Assembly: GCF_012273515.2 (NCBI RefSeq)
Contig: NZ_CP050975.2
Location: forward strand, 2,170,001-2,234,000
Direction: 5' to 3'
Origin: Streptomyces sp. RPA4-2
GTDB lineage: Bacteria; Actinomycetota; Actinomycetes; Streptomycetales; Streptomycetaceae
DNA: 64,000 nt
Under the pieces are notes generated by a model. It saw only the letters and a program-made list of their open reading frames with translations. It made no database searches and was not told the DNA's origin. Positions within the stretch are counted from its first letter, which is position 1. The number at the start of each line of letters is the position of its first letter. Position numbers and translations under genes: made by a program. Positions 1-8,660 of the stretch are shown in pieces.

Positions 1-167
1 AGCGCCGCCCCCACCTCGCCGGCACGGCGGGCGCGGCCCTGTGCCGCCACGCCCTGGACGCCCACTGGTGCGTACGCATCGGATCGGAGCGCGCGGTCAA
101 GGTCACGCCGGAGGGGGAGCGCGCCTTCACGGAACTCCTGGGCATCGAGGCGACGGCACTCCACTGA
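1..167 (+). CDS. ArsR-type winged-helix regulator, C-terminal fragment (cut by window edge)
   Basis: Only the last 54 or so codons are inside the window, read in frame from base 3 to a TGA at 165-167. The visible part contains HLAGTAGAALCRHAL followed by a wing-like stretch (VRIGSERAVKVTPEGERAF) and a short acidic end. This matches the C-terminal region of the actinobacterial ArsR-like helix-turn-helix regulators that end in a TPxG-like turn and an LLG motif. The DNA-recognition helix and any metal-binding cysteines lie upstream, outside the window, so neither the effector nor the target can be named. The exporter that follows 100 bp downstream on the same strand has its own ribosome binding site and could be a target. 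That link is inference only. Confidence 0.55.
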   Translation, partial: RRPHLAGTAGAALCRHALDAHWCVRIGSERAVKVTPEGERAFTELLGIEATALH

Positions 168-269
168 GCGATCCCGCCACACCCGCTCCTCGCCCCTCGC
201 CCCTCGCCCCTCACCACGGCGTCCGGAATCCGCCAGACCCGCACCCCGCCCGTACCTAGTCTCAGGAGC

Positions 270-1217
270 ATGATGAACGCCTCCTCCCCTGCCCCCGCCC
301 GCCGCGCGGAGCTGCTCGCCGCGGGCGCGGCGACGGTCACCGTCGTGCTGTGGGCCTCCGCCTTCGTGTCGATCCGCAGCGCGGGCGCGGTGTACTCCCC
401 GGGGGCGCTGGCGCTCGGCCGGCTGCTGGCGGGGGCCGTGGCGCTGGGCACGATCTGTCTGCTGCGGCGCGAGGGCCTGCCCCCGCGGGAGGCCTGGCGC
501 GGGATCGCGCTGTCCGGCCTGCTGTGGTTCGGCTTCTACATGGTCGTGCTGAACTGGGGCGAGCAGCAGGTGGACGCCGGTACGGCAGCACTTGTCGTGA
601 ACACCGGCCCGATCCTGATCGCGCTGCTCGGCTCCCGGCTGCTGGGGGACACGATGCCGCCGCGGCTGCTCGCGGGGATGGCGGTGTCGTTCGCGGGCGC
701 GGTCGCGGTCGGGCTGTCGATGTCCGGCGGGGGCGGTTCCTCGGTCCTGGGGGTGGTCCTGTGCCTGCTCGCGGCGATCGGCTACGCGGCGGGCGTCGTC
801 GCCCAGAAGCCTGCCCTCGGCCGGGCGAGCGCCCTCCAGGTCACCACGTTCGGGTGTCTCGTCGGCGCCGTCGCCTGCCTGCCGTTCGCGGGGCAACTGG
901 TCCACGAGGTGGCGGACGCACCCGCCTCCGCCACCCTCAACGTCCTTTACCTGGGCGTCTTCCCGACCGCACTGGCCTTCACGACCTGGGCGTACGCCCT
1001 GGCCCGGACCACCGCGAGCCGGATGGGGGCGACCACGTACGCGGTCCCCGCACTGGTCGTCGCGATGTCCTGGCTGTTCCTCGACGAGATACCGGGGCTG
1101 CTGACCCTGGCGGGCGGCGCCCTGTGCCTGGCCGGGGTCGCGGTGTCGCGGTCCCGGCCGGGAGCCACCGTTCCGGCGCGCGCGACGGCCTCACCTCGGC
1201 CGTCGGAGCGCGCCTGA
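270..1217 (+). CDS. EamA/DMT-family membrane exporter
   Basis: A 315-aa polytopic membrane protein with about ten hydrophobic segments arranged as two EamA halves. The first segment has the family hallmark VLWASAFVSIRSAG near residues 27-40. The second half repeats it, with a loop of the type TTASRMGATTYAVP near residues 245-258. Drug/metabolite transporters of this type export small metabolites or amino acids across the cytoplasmic membrane; the substrate cannot be read from sequence. AGGAG at 264-268 supports either of two adjacent ATG codons (270 or 273), and 273 has the better spacing. The gene ends 178 bp before the convergent alcohol dehydrogenase, and the gap holds a 35-bp tandem repeat. 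Confidence 0.85.
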   Translation: MMNASSPAPARRAELLAAGAATVTVVLWASAFVSIRSAGAVYSPGALALGRLLAGAVALGTICLLRREGLPPREAWRGIALSGLLWFGFYMVVLNWGEQQVDAGTAALVVNTGPILIALLGSRLLGDTMPPRLLAGMAVSFAGAVAVGLSMSGGGGSSVLGVVLCLLAAIGYAAGVVAQKPALGRASALQVTTFGCLVGAVACLPFAGQLVHEVADAPASATLNVLYLGVFPTALAFTTWAYALARTTASRMGATTYAVPALVVAMSWLFLDEIPGLLTLAGGALCLAGVAVSRSRPGATVPARATASPRPSERA

Positions 1218-1270
1218 CAGAAGGGGGGCGCGACAACAAGGAGGGGCACGCCCGGGTAGAGGGCACGCGA

Positions 1271-1360
1271 GGTTCGGGGGCACGCCCCGGCCGGGGACCC
1301 GCCCGGGTTCGGGGGCACGCCCCGGCCGGGGACCCGCTCAGGTTCGCGGGCACGCCACGG
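1271..1360. repeat. 35-bp-period tandem repeat between convergent genes
   Basis: Two near-identical copies start at 1271 and 1306, and a shortened third starts at 1341, so the period is exactly 35 bp. Each full copy contains the 12-bp palindrome CCCCGGCCGGGG. The repeat sits between the stop codons of the exporter and the alcohol dehydrogenase. The palindromes could form GC-rich hairpins that act as a bidirectional terminator, but this is inferred from position and symmetry only. Confidence 0.7.
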
Positions 1361-1394
1361 TGGCAGCCGCCCGCTCCCCCCGCGATCCCACCGG

Positions 1395-2477
1395 CTAGAA
1401 CACCACGAGCGCCCGTCCGCCCTTCCCGGCCACCATGTTCTCGAACGCCCCCGGGATCCCCTCCAGGCCGATCCGCTCGGTGACCAGCATCGCCAGGTCC
1501 AGTCGGCCCGCCCGGACGTGTTCGGCGAGCACCGGGAGGTCGCGCGCCGGGTCGCAGTTGCCGTACACACAGCCGGCCAGGGTCCGCCCCCAGTGGAAGA
1601 TCTCCAGCGCGTTGAAGGTGACCTGCTGATCCTTGCCGCCGATGCCGACGACCGTGGTGCGGCCGCCGCGGCGGGTGGAGTCCCAGGCGGCGCGGATGGT
1701 CACCGCGCGGCCGACGCACTCGACGGCCACGTCGACGCCCTGCTTGCCGGTGAGGGCGCGGATGTCGCGGGCGGTGGTGTCGGAGGCGACGACGTAGTCC
1801 GTGGCGCCCGCGGCACGGGCCAGCGACTCCTTCTCGGCGGAGACGTCGACGGCGACGATCTTCGAGGCGCCCGCGATCCTGGCGGCCTGGAGCGCCGCGA
1901 GACCCACCCCGCCGACCCCGAACACGGCGACGCTCTCGCCGGGCTGGACCCCGGCGGAGTGGTGGACGGCGCCGTATCCGGTGAGGACGGCGCAGCCGAG
2001 CAGGGCGGCGTCGGTGAGCGGGACGCCGTCCGGGGCGGGGAGCACGCATCCGGCGGCCACCACCGTCTCCTCGGCGAACGCGGCCACGTTCAGGCCGGGG
2101 TGGAGGTCGCTCCCGTCGGACACGCGCCGTGCGTACACGTTCCCCGCGCCGGTCAGCGCGTTGGCGCACAGCCACACCTCCCCCAACGTGCAGGCATGGC
2201 AACTTCCGCAAGAGGGGGCCCAGTTGAGGACCACCGCCGCACCGGGGGCGATGTCCGTCACGCCCTCGCCCACGGCGACGACGGTCCCGGCGCCCTCGTG
2301 ACCGAGGACGGCGGGGACGGGCACCCGCATGGTGCCGTCGGACAGCGAGAGGTCGGAGTGGCAGACTCCGGCGGCGGCCAGCCGGACGCGGACCTGGCCC
2401 GGGCCCGGCGCGGGGAGGTCGATCTCGGCGATCTCCAGCGGAGCGCCCACGGCGGGAAGGACGGCAGCGCGAACCAT
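1395..2477 (-). CDS. Zn-dependent alcohol dehydrogenase (class III-like MDR family)
   Basis: A 360-aa medium-chain dehydrogenase that oxidises an alcohol with NAD(P)+ in the cytoplasm. Visible motifs are the catalytic-zinc Cys in GVCHSD (about residue 37), GHEGAGTVVAVG (about 60-71) and the dinucleotide fold GVGGVGLAALQ (about 183-193). The usual four-cysteine structural-zinc lobe is reduced to CGSCHAC followed by WLCA, so a four-Cys site is still possible. The start is the ATG at 2475-2477, 17 bp after the aldehyde dehydrogenase stop on the same strand. The two genes therefore form an operon that would turn an alcohol into an aldehyde and then an acid. The substrate is unknown. NDMA-dependent or mycothiol-dependent relatives are possible alternatives. 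Confidence 0.88.
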   Translation of the reverse strand: MVRAAVLPAVGAPLEIAEIDLPAPGPGQVRVRLAAAGVCHSDLSLSDGTMRVPVPAVLGHEGAGTVVAVGEGVTDIAPGAAVVLNWAPSCGSCHACTLGEVWLCANALTGAGNVYARRVSDGSDLHPGLNVAAFAEETVVAAGCVLPAPDGVPLTDAALLGCAVLTGYGAVHHSAGVQPGESVAVFGVGGVGLAALQAARIAGASKIVAVDVSAEKESLARAAGATDYVVASDTTARDIRALTGKQGVDVAVECVGRAVTIRAAWDSTRRGGRTTVVGIGGKDQQVTFNALEIFHWGRTLAGCVYGNCDPARDLPVLAEHVRAGRLDLAMLVTERIGLEGIPGAFENMVAGKGGRALVVF

Positions 2478-2494
2478 GTGCGTGCTCCTGGGGT

Positions 2495-3883
2495 CTAGAA
2501 CTGCAGGGACTTGGTCTGGAGGTACTCGGACAGGCCGTGTGTGCCCAGCTCGCGTCCGACTCCGGACTGCTTGTACCCGCCGAACGGGGCGCGGGGGTTG
2601 AAGCGTCCGCCGTTGATGTCGACCTGCCCGGTGTCGAGCCGTCGCGCGAACGCCACCGCCTCCGCCTCGTCGCCCGCCCAGACGGCCCCGGCCAGCCCGT
2701 AGACCGTGCCGTTGGCGATCCGGACGGCGTCCTCCTCGTCCTCGTAGCGCAGGATCGACAGCACCGGCCCGAAGATCTCCTCCTGGGCGATCGTCATGCC
2801 GGGCTCGACATCGGCGAAGACGGTCGGGCTGACGAAGTACCCTTGGGGGCGCGGGGCTTCGGCACCGCCCACGACCAGCCGGGCGCCCTCGGAGACGCCC
2901 TTCTCGATGTAACTCCGCACCCTGGCCTGCTGCTTGGCGTTGACCACCGGGCCGATGCGGTCGCCGTACTTGAGGGCGGCCGCAGCGGCGAGCTCCACGG
3001 CCTCCTCGTACCGTGAGTCGTGCACCAGCATGCGGGTCCAGGCGCTGCACGTCTGGCCGGAGTTGGACATCACGTTCGCGACGCCGACGTTGACCGCCTT
3101 CGCGAGGTCCGCGCTCGGCAGGATCACGTTGGCGGACTTGCCGCCGAGTTCCAGGGCGACCCGCTTGACGGCGGCGCCGGCCGCGGCGCCGATCCGCCGG
3201 CCGACGGCCGTGGAGCCGGTGAAGGAGACCAGGTCCACGTCCGGGTGCTCGGCGAGGGCCTGGCCCGCCACCGGACCGAGCCCGGTGACGAGGTTGAAGA
3301 CACCGGCCGGCACGCCCGCCTCCGCGACCGCCTCCGCGAAGAGCTGGGCGGTCAGGGGGGTGTCCTCGGCGGGCTTCAGGACGATCGTGCAGCCGGCCGC
3401 GAGCGCCGGGGCGACCTTGGCGACGATCTGGTGGAGCGGATAGTTCCAGGGTGTGATCGCTCCGACCACCCCGACGGGCTCCTGGTGGACGACCGAGTTG
3501 CCGACCCTCTCCTCGAAGGCGTACGTGGCCGCGAGTTCGGCGTAGGAGCCCGCGACCAGGATCGGTACGCCCGCGTGGACCGCCTGCGAGAACGGGAGCG
3601 GCGAGCCGAGCTCCGCCGTGACGGTCTCGGCGATCTCGTCCTTGCGGGCGTCGAGTACGTCACGCAGGGCGGCCAGCCGCGCGGCGCGCTCGGCGGGCGG
3701 GGTCGCGGCCCAGGCCGGGAAGGCGGCGCGGGCGGCTCGTACCGCGGCGTCGACGTCCTCGGCGGTGCCCGCCGGGACCCGGCCCACCACCTGCTCGTCG
3801 GCCGGGTTCACCACCTCGATGGTGTCGCTGCCGGCGGCGGGGCGCCAGGCCCCGTCGATGTACATGCCGTCATGTGCCTTCAT
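2495..3883 (-). CDS. NAD(P)-dependent aldehyde dehydrogenase
   Basis: A 462-aa member of the aldehyde dehydrogenase superfamily, close to the usual length. The Rossmann part holds TPWNYPL (about 144-150) and FTGSTAVG (221-228). The general base Glu245 lies in LELGGKS and the nucleophile Cys279 in NSGQTCS, so the enzyme should be active. It would oxidise the aldehyde produced by the alcohol dehydrogenase encoded 17 bp downstream. The gene is first in the leftward operon; a 19-bp dyad lies 40-58 bp upstream of its ATG and is a likely repressor site. The physiological aldehyde cannot be deduced. Confidence 0.92.
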   Translation of the reverse strand: MKAHDGMYIDGAWRPAAGSDTIEVVNPADEQVVGRVPAGTAEDVDAAVRAARAAFPAWAATPPAERAARLAALRDVLDARKDEIAETVTAELGSPLPFSQAVHAGVPILVAGSYAELAATYAFEERVGNSVVHQEPVGVVGAITPWNYPLHQIVAKVAPALAAGCTIVLKPAEDTPLTAQLFAEAVAEAGVPAGVFNLVTGLGPVAGQALAEHPDVDLVSFTGSTAVGRRIGAAAGAAVKRVALELGGKSANVILPSADLAKAVNVGVANVMSNSGQTCSAWTRMLVHDSRYEEAVELAAAAALKYGDRIGPVVNAKQQARVRSYIEKGVSEGARLVVGGAEAPRPQGYFVSPTVFADVEPGMTIAQEEIFGPVLSILRYEDEEDAVRIANGTVYGLAGAVWAGDEAEAVAFARRLDTGQVDINGGRFNPRAPFGGYKQSGVGRELGTHGLSEYLQTKSLQF

Positions 3884-3922
3884 CGTGTTCCTCCCGGGCG
3901 GGGCCGCGTCGGTCCGGACCCT

Positions 3923-3941
3923 AAACTAGCGATGATAGTTT
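3923..3941. promoter_or_regulatory. 19-bp dyad operator upstream of the aldehyde/alcohol dehydrogenase operon
   Basis: The sequence AAACTAGC-GAT-GATAGTTT is an imperfect inverted repeat with 8-bp arms (7 of 8 positions symmetric) in an AT-rich island of an otherwise GC-rich region. It lies 40 bp upstream of the aldehyde dehydrogenase start, where a TetR-, GntR- or MarR-type repressor would bind. No regulator gene is adjacent, so the binder would act in trans. Confidence 0.5.
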
Positions 3942-3993
3942 TGTGGCGCCAGAGGGATCGGGAGGCGCGTACGGCCCGGACGTCCCCGCGGCC

Positions 3994-4446
3994 TCAGAAG
4001 TCCGCCCGGGTGCGCGCGTCGAGACGGGCCACGGACTCCTGCCCGAACGTCCTCTCGTACGCCGTCCGGATCCGTTCGATCCCCGCGGCCCGCGCGCCGG
4101 CCTGCGCCGCCGGATACAGCAGGACCAGTTCGTACGACCGCTCGCGCTCGATGACGCCGTGCGCGTCACGGTACTGTCCGCGGCCGTCCCGCACGGTGAG
4201 CCCCTCGGGGAAGGCGGGCGTCACCTCGCGGTCGACGAAGGCCATGAACTGCGGGTCGGTCACGGCCGGTCCGCCATCGGGCCGCTCGGTGCCGAACAGC
4301 AGCCGGGTCTCCTCGTAAGTCCTCGCCGTGGCCGGGGCGTTCGGGCCCGCGTCGTCGAACAGGGCGTACGCGGCCGGGGCGCCGGCGGCGAGCAGGGCGG
4401 TGGCGGTGGCGGCGCCCACCCGGGCGCGGATGCCGAGCACGGACAT
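3994..4446 (-). CDS. DUF3574 family secreted protein
   Basis: A 150-aa protein with an N-terminal hydrophobic segment (about residues 8-28, ATATALLAAGAPAAYA) that looks like a signal peptide or anchor. The remainder has the pattern typical of DUF3574: ETRLLFGTERPDG, then FVDREVTPAFPEGLTVRDGRGQY, then a C-terminal helix ending in an IRTAYERTFGQESV-like stretch. These proteins are small, exported and of unknown function. The gene starts 18 bp after the ABC ATPase stop and is probably co-transcribed with it. No catalytic motif is visible. Confidence 0.7.
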   Translation of the reverse strand: MSVLGIRARVGAATATALLAAGAPAAYALFDDAGPNAPATARTYEETRLLFGTERPDGGPAVTDPQFMAFVDREVTPAFPEGLTVRDGRGQYRDAHGVIERERSYELVLLYPAAQAGARAAGIERIRTAYERTFGQESVARLDARTRADF

Positions 4447-4464
4447 GCCCGCATGCCGGCGAAC

Positions 4465-5808
4465 TCACTCGTCCAGGTCCGGCAGCCGCGCCGGAGCGGG
4501 GCAGATGCGTTCGCCGTGCTGGTCGAAGACGAACAGGTGGGCGAGGTCGACCAGGAGGGGGACCTGGAGGCCGTGCCGGAGTTCGAAGTCGGGGGTGGTG
4601 CGGACGACGAGGTCGCCGGGCAGGCGCCCCTCCGGCGGGACCTCGTCGGCGCGGGCGGGTTCCGTGTCGCCCGGGTGCTCCAGGACGACCACGGGCCCGA
4701 CCCGCCGTCCTGCCGCCCGCTCCCGGAGGCGGCCCAGGACGGTGCCCTCACGGCGCCGACGGCGCACCGGACGGACCGGACGCGGCGCCTCCAACTCCGG
4801 TACGAAGGCGGGCCGCGAGCCGGTGTTGAAGTGGACGAGCACCTCGTGTCCCTGGAACTCCACGTGTTCGACCAGGCCGCTGATCGCCACCTCGCCGGGC
4901 CTCGCCTCGGACGGTCTGGCGATGCGGACCCCCTCGGAGCGCAGGCCGACGATGACCTCCCGGCCCTGCTGCACCCGTAGCAACTGGTGGTCGAGACAGA
5001 GGGGTTCGGGCAGCCGGAGGTACTGCCGGCCGAGGCTGATCGTCATGGCGCCGTCGAGCGGTGCCCGGACGAGGCCGCGCAGCAGATTGATACGGGGCGT
5101 GCCGATGAAGGCGGCGACGAAGACGTTCGCGGGCAGTGCGTAGACCGTGCGGGGCGTGCCCAGTTGCTGGAGCACGCCGCCGCGCAGGACGGCGACCCGG
5201 TCACCGAGCGAGAGCGCCTCGGCCTGGTCGTGGGTGACGTACACCGTGGTGACGCCCAGTTTTCTGGTGAGGGAGGCGATCTCGGCGCGCAGGTGGTTGC
5301 GGAGCTTGGCGTCGAGGTTGGACAGCGGCTCGTCCATCAGGAAGGCGGAGGGGTGCCGGGCGATGGCGCGGCCCATCGCGACGCGCTGGCGTTCGCCTCC
5401 CGACAGCTGATTGGGGAAGCGCTCGAGGAGGTCCTCGATGCCGAGCATCCGGGCGGTGGCGTCGACGCGCGGGCGGGGGTCCTCGCCGGGTGTCTCGATG
5501 CGCAGCGGGAAGCCGATGTTGTCGCGGCTGGTCATGCTCGGGTACAGGGCGAAGTTCTGGAAGACCATCGCCATGTCCCGTTCGGCCGGCGGCAGATCGT
5601 TGGCGAACTCGCCGTCGAGGCGCACCTCGCCCTCGGTCGGGTCCTCCAGCCCGGCGATCATCCTCAGCACGGTCGACTTTCCGCAGCCGGAGGGTCCGAG
5701 CAGGACCAGGAACTCTCCGGGCCTGATGTCCAGCGAGAGCCGCTCCACCACGCGGACGCCGCGCGCGTACGACTTGCTGACCTGGTGCAGGGAGATGGCG
5801 CGTGTCAT
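4465..5808 (-). CDS. MalK/UgpC-type ABC transporter ATP-binding protein (orphan)
   Basis: A 447-aa ATPase for carbohydrate import. Visible motifs are the Walker A GPSGCGKST near residue 38, the Q-loop MVFQNFALYP, the signature LSGGERQRVAMGRA, the Walker B FLMDEPLSNLDAKLR, and the switch histidine in VYVTHDQAEA. The C-terminal half carries the OB-like regulatory domain of sugar ATPases, including the GLRSEGVRIARP-like stretch. It is about 70 residues longer than MsiK, because of an Arg/Pro-rich insert (RPVRPVRRRRREGTVLGRL) before the last beta-strands. No permease or binding protein is nearby, so it probably energises importers encoded elsewhere, as MsiK does. The ATG at 5806-5808 was chosen because the ABC fold starts immediately after it. 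Confidence 0.88.
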   Translation of the reverse strand: MTRAISLHQVSKSYARGVRVVERLSLDIRPGEFLVLLGPSGCGKSTVLRMIAGLEDPTEGEVRLDGEFANDLPPAERDMAMVFQNFALYPSMTSRDNIGFPLRIETPGEDPRPRVDATARMLGIEDLLERFPNQLSGGERQRVAMGRAIARHPSAFLMDEPLSNLDAKLRNHLRAEIASLTRKLGVTTVYVTHDQAEALSLGDRVAVLRGGVLQQLGTPRTVYALPANVFVAAFIGTPRINLLRGLVRAPLDGAMTISLGRQYLRLPEPLCLDHQLLRVQQGREVIVGLRSEGVRIARPSEARPGEVAISGLVEHVEFQGHEVLVHFNTGSRPAFVPELEAPRPVRPVRRRRREGTVLGRLRERAAGRRVGPVVVLEHPGDTEPARADEVPPEGRLPGDLVVRTTPDFELRHGLQVPLLVDLAHLFVFDQHGERICPAPARLPDLDE

Positions 5809-6290
5809 GAAGGGTGCCCCCGGGGGCTCACAGGGCGCTGGTGCTCCGCGGTCGGACGTCCCGGGCGGGTCGCGGGGGACGTATGAGTCACGGAAGCTAA
5901 CGGACCGCGCACGCCCGGGGGAAGACACCCGGCGGGATCGGTCGGCACGGTTCACCCCGGGAGGAAACGGACGATCGCCTACCGCTCGGGCGAACTTCCG
6001 AACAGCGGCGGACAGCGGCCGATGGCCGTCAGACGATGCCGCACACGGTCCCGGACGCCGAAGCAGAAACCGTCGTTGGACATGGAACAGGTGAGCGGGA
6101 TGCTGAGGACACCGGTGACGAGGGCCATGTGCATCCCCGACGCGTCGGGGATGCAGGGATGGTCGGCATGGAGGAATACCTCACGTTCGCCCTTGAACTC
6201 CCGCCGGGGCCGGCGGTGCGACGACGTCAGGTCGGGCCGGAATCGGTTCACAAGATGTTGACGCGTGAGCAATAGGCGCAAAACTCCAGG
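5809..6290. other. 482-bp gene-free region
   Basis: This gap lies upstream of the ABC ATPase and downstream of the molybdoenzyme, both leftward. It holds short overlapping reading frames on both strands, none with a convincing ribosome binding site or recognisable family. Its base composition is lower in GC than the flanking genes. The notable element is the perfect palindrome at 6130-6155. The region may carry the promoter of the ATPase gene, or be the remnant of a lost gene. Confidence 0.5.
6130..6155. terminator. 26-bp perfect palindrome, possible terminator hairpin
   Basis: Bases 6130-6140 (TGCATCCCCGA) pair perfectly with 6145-6155 across the tetranucleotide CGCG, giving an 11-bp stem and a 4-nt loop. 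It lies 136 nt beyond the stop codon of the leftward molybdoenzyme gene, so a transcription terminator is plausible. A palindromic operator for the ATPase gene is an alternative. No U-tract follows, which is usual for Streptomyces hairpins. Confidence 0.45.
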
Positions 6291-8558
6291 TCACAGCCTC
6301 GTCTCGGCGAGCGCGAGCTCGACGGGGACGCCATTGAGCACCGCCGTGCCCGACAGCGGGTCGAGGAGCGAGCCGTCGAGGAGCTGGTTGACGTTCACGC
6401 CGGGGTCGAGAGCGGCGTGGCTCATCCGGGTGCCGGGACGGTCGTGTCCCCAACCGTGCGGCAGACTCACCACTCCGCGCCGCACGGCGTCGGTGACCTC
6501 CACGGGGGCGGTCACCTCTCCCCCGGCCCCCTTGATGCGTACGGCCGTCCCGTCGGCGAGGCCGAGACGCGCGGCGTCCTCGGGGTGGACGTGCAGGGTG
6601 CAGCGGTTGGAACCGCCGGTGAGCGCGGGCACGTTGTGCATCCAGCTGTTGTTGGAGCGCAGATGTCGGCGGCCGACGAGCACGATCGCGGCCGGGCGTT
6701 CGCGCAGGGCGTCCCGCAGCCGCGGCAGGTCGTCGGCGATGGGGGCCGGCAGCAGTTCGATCCTGCCGCTGCGGGTCTTCAGCGGCTGCGGCAGGCGGGG
6801 GCGCAGCGGCCCGAGGTCGATGCCGTGCGGACGCGCGAGGAGCCGGTCCAGGTTCAGACCGTCCGGGCGCGCGCCGAAACCGTCGCCGTAGGGGCCGAGG
6901 CGCAGCATCATGTCGAGGCGCCGCTCGGGTCCGGTCTCGCCGGTGAGCGCCGCGGCGAGTTCGCGGGGGTCGCGCCGGTGCACCGGTCCGTGCGCGTCCT
7001 TGCCCGCCTTGGCGAGGGTGGAGTCGACGACCATGGCGTCGACGGCGGACGGATCGGTCCCGTGCATACCGGTCGCGGCCAGCACCAGCCGGGCGAGGAT
7101 CTCGGTCTCCGCCATCCGGCCGGGTTCGAGGGGGACGGCGGGACGGTTGTAGCGGACCTGGTTGCGCACGGCGAGGGTGTTGAAGGCGAAGTCGTGGTGG
7201 GCGCTCTGCGAGGGCGGGGGCGGCGGCAGGACGACGTGCGCGTGGCGGGAGGTCTCGTTGAGGTAGGGATCGACGCTGACCATGAAGTCGAGCGAGTCGA
7301 GGGCCTTGTCGAGGCGGTCGCCGTCGGGGGCGGACAGGACGGGGTTGGCGGCGACGGCGATGACGGCGCGGACCGGGGCCCCTTCGGGCGTGGCGGTGTC
7401 GATCTCCTCCGTCAGGGCGGACAGCGGCAGTTCGCCCTTGGCCTCGGGGTACCGGCTCACCCTGCTGTGCCAGCGGCCGAGCGCGAAGCCGTGACCGGGG
7501 CCGGCGGGCCGGGGTGTCCGGTCGGTGGCGGCGAGCGGGAAGAGGGCGCCGCCGGGCCGGTCCAGGTTGCCGGTGAGGATGTTGAGGACGTCGACGAGCC
7601 AGCTGGCGAGGGTGCCGTGCGGAACCGTGCAGCTGCCTATGCGTCCGTAGACGGCCGCGGTGGGGGCGGCGGCCAGTTCGCGGGCGAGGGCCCGGATGGT
7701 GTCGGCGGGTACGTCGCAGGCCTCGCTCGCGGCTTCGGGGGTGAAGTCCCCCACGGCGTCCGCGAGTTCCTCGATGCCCTGGAGGTGCGGCGTGAGCTCG
7801 CCCGGGTCGACGAGCTTCTCCTCGAAGAGGACGTGGGCCATCGCCGCGAGCAGCAGGGCGTCGGTGCCGGGCCGGACGGCCACGTGACGGTCGGCGAGTT
7901 TGGCCGTGCGGGTCCGGCGCGGGTCGATGACCGTGAGCGTGCCGCCGCGGGCCCGCAGCGCCTTGAGCTTGCCGGGGAAGTCGGGTGCGGTGCACAGACT
8001 CCCGTTGGATTCCAGGGGGTTGGCGCCGATCAGCAGGAGGTGGTCGGTGTGGTCGAGGTCCGGCACCGGGATGGCGTTGGCATCGCCGTAGAGCAGGCCG
8101 CTCGACACGTGTTTGGGCATCTGGTCGACGGTGGAGGCGGTGAAGACGCTGCGGGTGCCGAGGGAGCTGAGCAGGACGGTCGGGTAGAGGGCGCCGGCCA
8201 TGGTGTGGACGTTGGGGTTGCCCAGGACGACGCCGACGGCGTGCGGGCCGTACCGGTCCACGACCGCGCGCAGTCCCGCCGCGACGGCGTCGAAGGCCTC
8301 CTCCCACGTGGCCTCGCGCAGGACGCCGTCCTCGCGCACGAGGGGGGTGCGCAGTCGGTCGGGATCGCCGTCGGCGGCCCCGAAGGACGCGCCCTTGGGG
8401 CAGAGGAACCCCTTGCTGAACACGTCGTCGCGGTCGCCGCGGGCGCCGGTCACCCGGGTGCCCTCGATGGTGAGCGTCAGCCCGCAGGTGGCCTCGCACA
8501 GGGGGCAGACGCGCAGGGCGGTGCGGGAGTCTCGGGTGGTGCCGGAGGTGCGGGACAC
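6291..8558 (-). CDS. molybdopterin-dependent oxidoreductase with an N-terminal [4Fe-4S] site
   Basis: A 755-aa cytoplasmic enzyme of the DMSO reductase / formate dehydrogenase / nitrate reductase superfamily. The N-terminus has the iron-sulfur motif C18-x2-C21-x3-C25-x27-C53. Then come the molybdopterin domains, with GANPLESNG and DPRRTRTAKLADRHV-type motifs, and a C-terminal dinucleotide-binding beta-barrel (SNNSWMHNVP through VSLPHGWGHDRPGTR). There is no adjacent electron-transfer or membrane subunit and no twin-arginine signal. It therefore acts as an orphan soluble reductase or dehydrogenase of unknown substrate. GGAGG seven bases ahead of the GTG at 8556-8558 fixes the start. TetR and lipoprotein genes lie upstream on the same strand, separated by tandem repeats. 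Confidence 0.88.
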   Translation of the reverse strand: MSRTSGTTRDSRTALRVCPLCEATCGLTLTIEGTRVTGARGDRDDVFSKGFLCPKGASFGAADGDPDRLRTPLVREDGVLREATWEEAFDAVAAGLRAVVDRYGPHAVGVVLGNPNVHTMAGALYPTVLLSSLGTRSVFTASTVDQMPKHVSSGLLYGDANAIPVPDLDHTDHLLLIGANPLESNGSLCTAPDFPGKLKALRARGGTLTVIDPRRTRTAKLADRHVAVRPGTDALLLAAMAHVLFEEKLVDPGELTPHLQGIEELADAVGDFTPEAASEACDVPADTIRALARELAAAPTAAVYGRIGSCTVPHGTLASWLVDVLNILTGNLDRPGGALFPLAATDRTPRPAGPGHGFALGRWHSRVSRYPEAKGELPLSALTEEIDTATPEGAPVRAVIAVAANPVLSAPDGDRLDKALDSLDFMVSVDPYLNETSRHAHVVLPPPPPSQSAHHDFAFNTLAVRNQVRYNRPAVPLEPGRMAETEILARLVLAATGMHGTDPSAVDAMVVDSTLAKAGKDAHGPVHRRDPRELAAALTGETGPERRLDMMLRLGPYGDGFGARPDGLNLDRLLARPHGIDLGPLRPRLPQPLKTRSGRIELLPAPIADDLPRLRDALRERPAAIVLVGRRHLRSNNSWMHNVPALTGGSNRCTLHVHPEDAARLGLADGTAVRIKGAGGEVTAPVEVTDAVRRGVVSLPHGWGHDRPGTRMSHAALDPGVNVNQLLDGSLLDPLSGTAVLNGVPVELALAETRL

Positions 8559-8660
8559 GGATCCTCCCGGAGGACGGTGGCGGCGGTGGCACACGGACGC
8601 AGACGCGGACGAGCATACCGACCGGTACGGATGACCGGGAGGGGCTCTCGGGGGCGAGAT

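Noticed and set aside
350..1483. A 377-codon open frame overlapping the DMT exporter in another phase
   Set aside because: Its translation is Arg/Gly/Pro-rich with no domain, whereas the exporter frame has clear transmembrane helices and a ribosome site. Such shadow frames are expected in DNA of about 72 % GC.
5979..6281. Possible 100-aa gene in the 482-bp gap before the ABC ATPase
   Set aside because: No ribosome site and no recognisable family; frames of similar length run on the other strand, and a perfect palindrome interrupts them.
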